Part shown: positions 11,111-22,600 of the stretch, piece after piece
How the letters are laid out: each line of letters begins with the position of its first letter
Position numbering within the stretch: the first letter of the stretch is position 1
Origin: Primula veris
Taxonomy: Eukaryota > Streptophyta > Magnoliopsida > Ericales > Primulaceae
NCBI GenBank assembly: GCA_963682055.1
Contig: OY821740.1
Location: forward strand, 20,112,814-20,176,813
Reading direction: 5' to 3'
DNA length: 64,000 nucleotides
Program-made: the position numbers and the translations under genes
Notes under the pieces: model-generated
Database searches by the model: none
Told to the model about the DNA's origin: nothing
What the model saw: the letters and a program-made list of their open reading frames with translations, nothing else

Positions 11111-11860
11111 GATTTTCCAAAAGCTAAAGCTAAGTTTGGTAGGGTTTAAAGTATGGCGTTAAATACCTTTTTTTCCCATTTTACAGGGCTTAATTAGTCC
11201 TAATCTCGTAAAGAAAAACATTTTCCTAGGCAGTGGTGCCGATATCCACACCTGTCGGTCTCTCTTTCCCTATAGCTTATTTCTTGTTACCTATTTCGGG
11301 ATCTCTCTTTTAACAGCCTCCCCCACTTCTGTAGATTGCTCGATTTCAGTCCAACGAATTACGAATGATCAGCTGGTCCCTCTTGTTAAATTTGCGTTTG
11401 CCATGCAATCGTATTTTTGTGCCCATCTCCTTATTCCCATGAACGTTATTGACTAAGTGGAATCTATAAGTTCTCCCTTTTTCTTTAGAGCGGTCGAGAG
11501 CTTAAGCGGTATGTGTCAAAATTTGCGTGGTCTAATCTTAGCTTCATGTATCGAAGGGTGACCTTAGCACAAAAAGTTTAAAGAATGGAGTAAAGCTTTA
11601 ATGGAGAAAAGTATTTTAATGTTATTGAATCACCGCATTCTGTCCCTTTAGAGACATTGGATAGTAAATTATACGGGAGAGGTTTTTGGTTAATTCATAT
11701 TCTGTCAAGGTGCTCTTGGATGTGGGGTAAACTTCTAAAATTACGTGAGACCTTTTGAAATCAATTTTTCTCTGACCCTATTATTTGGTTATCGGCTAAA
11801 AAGGTGTGTTACTTGCAAGAATACGATTGATAGTCATATTAGTAAATTTATAAAGAATTG
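11111..11860 (+). pseudogene. LINE fragment, 3' part (post-RT region)
   Basis: Continues the decayed LINE after the solo LTR. Read across many frameshifts, it resembles the region after the polymerase core of plant LINEs: a counterpart of (A/R)ISCWS...LSFAGRLQLI at 11350-11410, then a segment like QSYWCAHLLIPMNVI at 11405-11450, and CSWMWGKLLKLRE at 11710-11755, matching the usual C-S-W-x-W-(R/G)-K-(I/L)-L-x-L-R motif. No intact frame remains, and the 3' poly(A) end cannot be placed with confidence. Confidence 0.7.
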
Positions 11861-12286
11861 GTAAAACCAGTTCTTTTACAGAGATTATGTTAAAATAATA
11901 AAGTCGTACCTGAACGTGTTTTTCTAGTTTTTATATGTCGATATGGCTCGCGTCTTTGGTTTGCAAAAAGTTTATTTTTTCGATTGGAACATGACTTCTA
12001 ATCTTTGGATTCTAGTGCTCCAATTTATTTATTTTTTGTTCGAACTTCATACGCTAGACAATCTACTATTGATACTAAACTACACTTAATCTACTAGCCA
12101 AATACCCATTCTTTAACATTAATTCTCATAGTAAAAAAAAACTTTATTTTTAAAATAGTAGATCCCAAATAGGTTTTTTTTTTTTTTTCATTTCTCCCTA
12201 ATGCTTTAAAATGCTCTTAATAAAAATTAAATACCCAAATGATCGTAAATTATCCCCTTTCACTTTGTACGCCCAACCACCATATA
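11861..12286. other. Non-coding, possible decayed LINE 3' tail
   Basis: AT-rich sequence with short A and T runs (for example T-rich at 12170-12190). It may include the lost 3' end of the LINE. I see no gene. Confidence 0.3.
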
Positions 12287-12977
12287 TAGTAAAACCTCTC
12301 TATAAAAATACTTCATATAAGAATAATCTCCCTATAATAATAAAAAATTTCGGTCCCAACTCGGGACAGTTCAAAATAGAAATAAACTTTCTATTGTCAT
12401 ATTTCGTAGTTTTTTATGGTCCCGTTAGTTATAAATCCATCTCCTTATAGGAATAAAATACATTTCATTACAAAAATATATATATCTAGTTACAATAAAT
12501 TTATGATGATGTAAAATACTTATGTAAGGTTGTTTGCGATGATGATTTAATTTTTTGTGTTCCTACCACATCTTTTAACTTGCGCGTCCGTACTAGCTCG
12601 TCGACATGGATACCATTTTGTTGAAATCAAAACATTTCTAACTTGTTAAGCATTTTAAAAGATTCTTGACATGAAACTTTTTGTATTCATATACTATCAT
12701 CCTCCAGGTTATCTTCTTCTGCATCTTGCCTAATTGCAGCAACGATTTCTTCATCGGTTAAAATATTTATTTTCTACGTACATGTATTTGTTTAACTAAA
12801 CTTTTGATAGATTCATTTGTTTGTTTTAACTTATAATGAACCATGTATATGTATCTAATATTATGTAAATACAAATATTTTTTATTTTTTTTAATATGTA
12901 AACTCTGTATAGAAATAACCTTTTTATAATAATATTTTTTCGTGGTTGTCACAATATTACTGTATAGAGGTTTTATG
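12287..12977 (-). mobile_element. pogo/Lemi-like DNA transposon remnant
   Basis: The left terminus TAGTAAAACCTCTCTATA and the reverse complement of the right terminus, CATAAAACCTCTATACAG, match each other and the CAGTAAAACCTCTATA-type terminus of plant pogo-like (Emigrant/Lemi) elements. TA flanks both sides (12285-12286 and 12978-12979), the expected duplication. On the minus strand, about 12750 to 12530, a decayed frame reads LTDEEIVAAIRQDAEED, then later FQQNGIHVDEL and HKYF, resembling the C-terminal tail of pogo-family transposases. The DDE core is gone, so this is an internally deleted, inactive copy. Confidence 0.75.
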
Positions 12978-12979
12978 TA

Positions 12980-13605
12980 TCATAATTAGTTATTGTCTAT
13001 TCAAATGGGCTGAGAAGAGTCAGCATATGAATGATTTTCCTAAATAATTTCGCACCCGATTATGGATTGAGTATATAATTTTAGCGAATCATGGAACACA
13101 GAAAATTGTGAGCGCAAACTTGCCCAATGTTGGTTCTAATCATACCAGTTTTTCTGTGTCGAATCCATGATTGCAACGACACTCCATTAGTGAAGTTGTT
13201 TTAGGAGGAAGTTATTTTATAGCGTGCCTGTAAAAGTAACATCGTATAGTACCAATAATATAAATATGACCATAATGTTGTTTGTTTTTGTCAACCAGTT
13301 GGTCCAACCGTACAAGTCACATTATTTTCGTACAGAGAGCTATTCTTATCTTCAGTAATAATTTATACACTTGTAATGTATATCTTGTCGTTAAATTGTC
13401 TCTTTGGATGCTAAACCTGTCACACCCTGGTTTCGGTAAAGGTTCATCGGGGATGAGCTTTGAAAAGTAAAACACCGTACGAGTAAATAAATAAGAGTTT
13501 AATGTAAGAACGGTATCCAGGGCAGAACAAAACCATTCAAACAAATAGAGAACTAATACAGCTTCTTTCTACAAATCTTGTGTGACCTTCCAGTAAGTTT
13601 GAAGA
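12980..13605. other. 3' flank of the APL-like gene
   Basis: Non-coding. It should contain the 3' UTR of the minus-strand MYB-CC gene that ends at 13606. Short open frames across it are not similar to known proteins. Confidence 0.4.
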
Positions 13606-16600
13606 TTAGATTCCACCTTGATCTCCTATAAAACTTAACGGACTGCGTTCGTAATCGGTAACTTGGCATATGAGTCCCTTTTCATTATCATCATGCCAGA
13701 TTGGTAACGGCCTTTTCTTCCTCAAGTTCATGTCGAGATTTTCGTTATTATTTGTTGCTAATCTCATGTTGTGATACATTACTTCAGTTGATCCTCCATA
13801 CAGGTCAAGGTCTTGGAAAGACGGAAAATAGTTTATCTCCGAAGCTCCTCCGATATTGTTATCTGTTAATATGAGAGGACTTTATTATGCGATATGCTCA
13901 ATATCATTATTTTATAACAGAATTTTTATGGAGTAAATGAAAATGATGAAACAAAAGAAATGTTATAGTTATATATATATAAACCTATCTGTTTATGTAA
14001 GTAGATACTATTAATGAAATTGATAATACCAGCATATAAGTGATATTAGTTATACCTCTTATTAGGACAAAATATAGTATAATTAGTACTATCGGTTATA
14101 TAATACGTAATGTCATTTGTGTAAATAAATAAAGTCTAATGTGGGTCCCACAGTACTAATAATATTATATCAGCTCTTATATCGTAAACAAACATCGCCC
14201 AATGGAACAGTTTTGCAATTCGCACTTATAAGAAGTTTTCTAATAATTTATCATTTCAACAAAAAGGGAAATTATAAGTGCTTCACTGTATTGACCTTAC
14301 TAGCTAGTACGGCTGGTATCTTTTAATAGTTTCTTTGGATATGTTCGTTTTGAATGAAAATGAAGATGAAAAATATTTTTCCCAAAAATATAGTTTTTTT
14401 TTGGTTTCTTTAGAAGGAAAATCTGTTCTTCAGAAAAATATTTTTAAGAATTGAGGGAAAATTAAGGAAAATATTTTCTTTTAAAATTATCAAGAAAATA
14501 TTTTCCGAACCCAGAACATGGTCATAACAAAAAGTAACTTATTGTGAAAAATGATAAACAAAGTTAAATTTAACTAATTATAACATAAAATAATTTACAA
14601 GTGATTTTTTTAGAAGTAATCTATCAAGGTAAAAGTAACTTACGAGAAAAAAGTAAATTACTAATAACGACTACAACTTAAAAAGTAACTTTTAAGTGAA
14701 AACTAACAAAATACAAGTAAAATGGGACTTTTTTGCTCGTAAAAAGTTGACTTATCTTTAATATCAAATCATACGAGAAAAGTAACTTAAATAAAAATGT
14801 AACTTATATATTATTATTTTTTCTAAAACCAAGCAGTTTAAATGTCTAAATAACACTTTTACAGTAAAAAAAATTATTGCACGCTAGAATTGTTATAAGA
14901 TATTAACTTATATGGAGAATAAATAAAAGTTACTTATTGCGTATTAATTCTAACAACTCGAAAGTTACCTATTTACAATTTATAGTAACTCCTAAAAATA
15001 AAAACATAAATATTTGAAGTTAAAATTTACTTAACGATAGTTAAATGGTATTAATAAGTTAAATAGAAATTACAATTTAACCTTATGACTAACTTTTAAG
15101 TTTGGTCACGTCTTAACTTATAAGTGAGTTGTAAATATATAAACACATTCTATTATATATATTTTTACTTTTGGATAATCTAATGTGAAAAAGTTTAAAA
15201 AAACCGCAAATTTCTAGTTGCTATGCTTTTGAGCTTTTTAATTTTTTTGACTCAAAAACTAGCTTTTTAAGAGCTAAAAAGCCGACATATACCAAAAACT
15301 CATGAATTTTTTAATTAAAAAGCTAAAAAGCCTAAAAAAGTTGCCAAACATGCACAATATAAAAACTATGGAATAATTTTCCACAAAAAATTTCTTACAG
15401 CTCCCAAACAAGTAGAAAATATGGTAAAGTAAAAGTTTTTCCAGAAAAATGTTTTCCGGAGAAACAAACATAGCCTTTATCTCGCATTCGTGCACAAGTA
15501 AAATGTGAAGGCATAATATAGTAACATGGTACTACCTTCTTACCAAAAACACAATGCAAAGTTCGGTAACATTTTGGCTCTCACGAGAAAAGAGAACAAA
15601 ATATAGCAAGCTTTGCTAATGAATGTTTGTTTCTTTCTTGATTTTACTCAAATTAGATTTTACTTGTTTGGGACTGAGAAAATATAGGTTTATCAAAATT
15701 GAAACTGTTAGATTTTCACGACTAGAACGACATGAAAATTCTGACCAGAGTCATCAGACTGTCCAACCAAATACTAGTAAATTATACGCCAAAAAACAAT
15801 GAAACTAAGCTTAAAAATCTAAAAGTGAACAAACTCAGAAACTATTGACATAAACATAAAGAAATGCACTAAGATGAAAAATGTGAAATTGTACCCTCCG
15901 AAGCTGATAAGTTTTGAGCTCCAACTGTTTCGCATGCTCTGTCAAGTATACTTTGCATATACTTCCCTTGGGCCTCAATCCTCATTTGTAGCCGTCTTTG
16001 TACCTTCAATATTTAGCTTATCAAGGGTACACGATGTTTTTGTTGATAAGTAAAGTTGTAGAAATCAATTAGAGCTCCGGTCAAATAAATTTAGATTGAT
16101 TATATATGATTGATATATTATCAATGACCGGAACAGAAACTAATAGCTCTCCATTAGTATATTGGGACATATATATGAAAGTCTGCCAGGGTATGCACAC
16201 GATGTCTCAAATTACCACAGTTAATAGATTTTTACATTGTTGAATTAGGATCAAGGATTTTGATGAATTAGAGTTTTTTCTTGGTTACAAGTGGCTGATC
16301 ATTCAACTAGAGCCATTTGTCTGAATGGGAAATAAAAATAAAAAATAAAGCACTTTCATGTATTCAACATTTCACTCGGAGCTACACTATGACAACGGAT
16401 TGCCGTGGCAACCCTACAATTTACGAAAAGGCTATCTTTTCTTTATGATTTTTTTATATATATATTGGAAATATTATGTTTTGCAAGAATATGGGACGGT
16501 TCTAAAAAAAGGAAAATTACATTGTGATTGTGTTTTTCTGTTTTGTTTCGCGTAACTATATTGAAATAATAGGCAATCATTTTTGTTTTCCATGGTTACA

Positions 16601-19600
16601 TATTAAGTTAACCATATACCTCTAATTGTTCGTGCAACCTTCTTTGCACCTCCATTTGCATCCTAAAGAATAGCAAGGGTAATGCATTGAGTATGTATGT
16701 TATATTAAGACTCCACCAAATAAATTAAAAAAATAAATAAAAGAACCTAACACGAAAATAAAACTAAGAAAACATGAATTATTACGATAAATGTTAGAGA
16801 GGGGTGACATGCAAGTAAAACAAAAAAATAAGATGTCCTTAATTGAATTGTTGGTATCTAACGTTCTTTAATTAAAAAAAATTGGATACAATATTCTCAA
16901 ACTTATCGAGTGTCCAAAAACTAATGTCCAACGTAATTGTACCAACTTTTTTTGCGACGTGTAACGTTCTTTAATAACTGATAATTAATTATATATAATC
17001 GGGTTGCTAGCTACCCTTCTGTTGCATGTGCAACTAAAAGCATGAATTTTGTGAATGGGTAAAGTATGGGGCTCAACTATTTTCTGAAATGGAATACGAC
17101 AAAATGTCATGATAGTAATATACATTTTTTTTTTTTAAATGTTGATGAAGTGACTATCGTTAAATTTTAACAACAATTTATGTTGCTATTTTGTTACTAA
17201 AATTTATCGATTAATAGTTTTTAAAAATGTATTTGTTGCTATCTTGACATTCTTTTGTAGTGAATAAAAATGTAGTTAAAATAGATATAAAATGAGGTGG
17301 CTAAATTATTCTATTAAATTATTATCAAAGAAGTATAATAAAATCGAATAAGGGTTGCAAAAGCTTCGGGCCAGTATAAGAGGTTACTCACTCATTCATA
17401 CTACGACCAATCACCCCAGCGGAAGATGATGTATTTCTATGAAATTCTAGGCCTGAAAAGGTAATTAACCAAATTATTACCGGAAGATTAATTAGTTTCC
17501 ATTTGCTACTATTTAATTGTCATGTTATCCATTTTAATATGTTTACTTTACAATTTCTGTAAAAAAAATTCTTTTTTGTTTTCTGAAATATCCTATTTTA
17601 GTAGTTAAATTAAAATCATATCATATTTACTCGATAGCCTCGCATTTCAAGTTAGAAATGTTTTTTATTCAAATTTTGACATTGTGAAGCTTTATAATTA
17701 AATGAATTTGAAGTGAAGTTGTTTCCTATCTTTAAATTATACGTACTATTTTCGAAGCTAAACAATTAATTCGAATGAAGTATTAATTTAATAAAGTCCG
17801 TCCAAATTATTAGCCAACATAGAATAATGTGAAAATGATCACCTCTTTCAGCGTGGTCTTTAATTGAGTGATCATTAAAATCCCTCTGAGGTTGCTTTCC
17901 GAGTCTAAATTTCTGATTGTAAAAATTGATAAAGTAGCAAGATAAGACTCAAAATCAAGACTATAAAGCACATGCAATTAGTCGACTATCTAGGAGAAAA
18001 AGAGTGTCGAAATTTGACTAACAAGTATAATTTTATTGAAAAGAATGAATACTATATTATGGCACATGGAAAAAGTCGTCATTTCTTGTAAAAGTTTATC
18101 GACACTCACTTTATCAATAACATGATTATTTTTATCTCTTGCTATATGACATTCTTGTATATAAAACGTCAAGAACAATATTATTAAAATTTAATTAAGA
18201 TCTTCTGTCTAAAAGTAAAGTGGGATAACTTTTATAATAAACGAGATACCAGTCATGTTTTCGATATAAAAAAAGAGGAAGTTAAACTCGTGAATCGGTA
18301 TTAAAAGAATTTTGTGGATAAAAAAGTGTAAGATTTGGATCATTTTTTGTATATGGCTTAGATTTAGGACATCCTTCATGGCACCACGTTATTTCTCCAA
18401 TCATGCACTAAGTGTACAAATAATTTTCATTATATACAAAAAAATATTTAGTGTAAATCTATGTAATTAATGATGAGAAATGTTTGGAAATCAGATTTAT
18501 CACAAATCTCTTGCTTGTGCTAAGCCTTGCACAAATATTAGAGATATATCACCTATTGCTCTAGTTTTGTGGACTTTCAATTAGTTTATTTGGGTATTGG
18601 TTTATATCTGAGGAAATTTGACACCATAAGGAAAACATCACTGTAGAATTAAGCAACTATATGGATTTTTAAAGATGGTTATTTCTACTGGAAAAGTAAA
18701 AATTTCCATAAATATAAAGACTTCGTAAAATCTACCTGAAGATGGCTCTTGAGATGGTAAAGAGTGAGACCCTTCACGCCCATAAATTTCATGATGGTCT
18801 TTGGTGTGGCCTCTTGAATCAATATAGACTCAAACATTAGCTAATCAGAAAGGGGATTCGATAAAGAAATCTACCATTTTGCTAAGAAGATTGGATTTTA
18901 AAATTATTCTTTTGATATTAACTAAAAGTGAACAAGTGGTAAACTAGTGGAACGACTTTTTATAGGATTGAAATGTCCACATTGGTGTTAGTTGGAAAGG
19001 TGACATTTTTCTTTTTACGAAGTCCTATTTGCATTTTTAAGACTTAGGTCAGTCAGTGCATCCCATCTGATGGTCGAAACTTGCTATATTTTTAGGTCAT
19101 CTTCCCCCTTCCTACATAAAATTACAGGGATTAAAATTATCAGTAATGCTATAGATCCAGACTGAATCGACCAGACTAATTGCCAGACAGTTTTTCATTT
19201 AATTTTTAGAATTCTTTTTACATCCCAACTAAAATAAAAATAAAAGACCAAATTTAATACTTATGAAAATATAGTTGCGACTACTCTAAACTTAAATATT
19301 AATTAAAAAATTTTAAATTTTTTAATAATTTTAATATATTTTATTTGACGATTTAATAAAATAAAAACTCAAATATAATATTATAGAATCCTATTGAGAC
19401 TATCTTAAAGTTAAATATTAATTAAAAATATTAAATATATGGCTGAATAATAAACTCTTAAATTTTGGGATGAAAATAAAATTCTAAATTTATTTTGAGA
19501 ACTGGTGTATTGAGAGTCTGGCCGAACCTATCTGGCTCATTAGCATTATTGTAAAATTATTGCAGATCAATTAGTGATCTGGTTAAATAAATCAGGATTG

Positions 19601-22600
19601 GTTATATTTGTTACAGTTTTTCTAACCCGCTTCCGGGGAATCATGTAAGCATTTAATAACTTTTTAAATTAAGTTAAATTTAATACATGCGTGCCCCCAT
19701 GCAATGCATACTGTCATAGCAATTCCTCTCTTTTTTTCTTTATGAAAGAAAAATCATCAAACTTGTAGAAATTCAGCAATATGCTGAATATAATCTTGAT
19801 TATATATAGAGAGATTACAAAGAGATATAGAGAGAGAAATAGAATGAATATTCACAAGTAAATGTTATTCATCGAATGTTAAGTTTGTTACAGCGTAGTA
19901 TATATAACTACCTGATTATTACATATTTACATAGGAGATCCCTGTAGTATCAAAGTAATAATCAGAATAGTACTATACAATTAGAAAGTAACAGAAAAAC
20001 ACATATTATAATCCAACACTCCCCCTCAAGAAGGAGAATGCAGATCAAGCATTCCTATCTTGGAACGAAGATGATCAAACTGAACAAACCCCAATGATTT
20101 GGTGAAAATATCAGCTAGTTGCTCAGTAGTTCGTACATGAAAAGTCTTTACTATATCTTCATCAATCTTGTCTCTTATAAAGTGGCAATCCACTTCAATA
20201 TGCTTACTTCTTTCATGGAAAACTGGATTTGCAGCAAGAGCTAGAGCTGAGCTACTATCAGAGAACAAAGAAGCTGGAAAAGAATGAGCAAAACCCAAGT
20301 CTTTAAGTAAACTGATCAGAAAAACAACTTCACAAATAGCAGAACCCATTGCTCTATACTCTGATTCAGCTGAACTTCTTGATACAATAGCTTGCTTTTT
20401 ACTTTTCCAGCTTATTAAGGAGTTACCTAAAAACCAAGAATAGCCTGTAACAGATCTTCTTGTGTCAATACAAGAAGCCCAATCAGCATCACAATATCCT
20501 TTTAAATGAATCTCAGAACTTCTAGGGAAAAAGAGACCCAAACCAGGGGCATTTTTCAAATACTGCAATACTCTTTTGGCAGCTTGGAGATGAGAATCAC
20601 ATGGTTTGTCCATAAATTGGGACAGGCATTGAACACTATAGGCAATGTCAGGCCTAGTTAGTGTCAAATACAACATTTTACCAATTAAGCTTCTGTACAC
20701 TGTAGGATCATGCAATACTTTATCCCCAGTTTTGCTAAGCTTAAGATTGGCAGGAAGTGGAAAAGTAACAGGCTTACATGCCAACATACCAGTATTTTCT
20801 AAGAGGTCCAAACAATATTTTCTTTGGTTTAAAGAAATCCCTTTAGAAGAATGAGCTACTTCAAGTCCTAAGAAAATTTTTAGTTCACCTAGGTCCTTGA
20901 TATAGAACAAATCATTAAGAAAAATTTTGACTTGTTGAATCAATGTGAAGTCATTGCCAGCTAGGACTACATCATCAACATAAACTAGTAGAGCCAGAAA
21001 TGAATCCTTGCTTTGCATTGTAAAAAGAGAGTAATCAGACTTAGATTGCACAAAACCAAAATCTATAAGTGCAGAAGTAAGTCTGTGAAACCACTGGCGA
21101 CTGGCTTGCTTCAAACCATACAATGATTTCAAAAGTTTACATACTTTGAACTCCCCCTGCTTATCAAAACCTGGTGGAATGTTCATATAAACATCTTCTT
21201 GCAGTTCACCATGCAAGAAGGCATTATTGACATCCAATTGTTGTAAAAACCAACCCTTAACAAAAGCCAAAGCTAATAAACATCTAATAGTTGTTATCTT
21301 GGTTACAGGGGAAAAAGTTTCAAAATAATCAAGGCCCTCCAATTGAGTATAACCTTTAGCTACAAGGCGTGCTTTATATCTTTCTAAAGTACCATCAGCT
21401 CTATACTTCAATTTGAACACCCATTTGCAACCAATAGCTACCTTACCAGGGGGTAAGGTAGTAATTTTCCATGTTTTATTTGCCTATAAAGCAGCTATTT
21501 CTACTTTCATAGCAGCTACCCATTTAGGATCTTTCTTTGCTTGTGTATAAGATGTTGGTTCCACTAAAGTAGAAACAGAACAAATATAATGTCTGTAGGG
21601 AGGTGACAAATTATCATAAGATAAATAATTGGATAGAGGATAAAGAGAAGAAAAAATAGGTAAGGAAGTATCTGTTGACATATAGCAATGAAAATCTTTT
21701 AAATGAGAAGGTACTTTGACAGGTCTAGAAGCTCTCCTTTGAGCTAAAGGAGGAGATAAAACAGAAGTAGTAGTGGTTGTTATAGAAGAACCATTAGGTG
21801 AAACAGGTTGTTGTATAATAGGTAAGTATGGTGGTTCATAATCCTCATCAAGTGGAACAGGACCAGAAGAGGGAAACAAAAGAGATGAAGAAGATGCAGT
21901 ATCTTTGTTAGAAGAAGCAGAATAAGGAAAAATATTCTCATGGAACACAACATCTCTGGAGACAAAACACTTATTGGTTTCTCTGTCATAAACCCTATAC
22001 CCTTTAGTACCAAAAGGATATCCCAAGAATACACAAGCAATAGCCCTTTTGTCAAATTTCTTTCTATTATGTACTGAAGTAGAAACATAACATAAACATC
22101 CAAACACTTTCAAATGATTATAAAAAGGTTTGGTGTGAAAAACAACCTCAAAAGGAGAAGAACCATTAAGAACAGTGGTAGGGGTTCTATTTATAAGATA
22201 AGCTGCTGTTTGTATACAATAACCCCAAAAAACTCAATGGTAAGCTAGCTTGAAATCTTATTGCTCTAGCCACATTCAACAAGTGTTGGTGTTTTCTTTC
22301 AACAACACCATTTTGTTGTGGTGTATCAACACATGAAGTTTGATGAATTACACCATTATCATTATAAAATTTTATCATAACAAACTCTGGCCCATTATCA
22401 CTTTGGAAACATTTAATCTTGCTACCAAACTGAGTTAAAACAAGTTGATAAAAAGCAGCAATTATACTTGAAGTTTCAGATTTATTCTTCATCAAATATA
22501 CCCAAGTACATCTGCTAAAATCATCAACTATGGTTACAAAGTAACAGAAACCACCAAGAGCATCAACAGAAAAAGATCCCCAAATATCCAAATGAACTTT

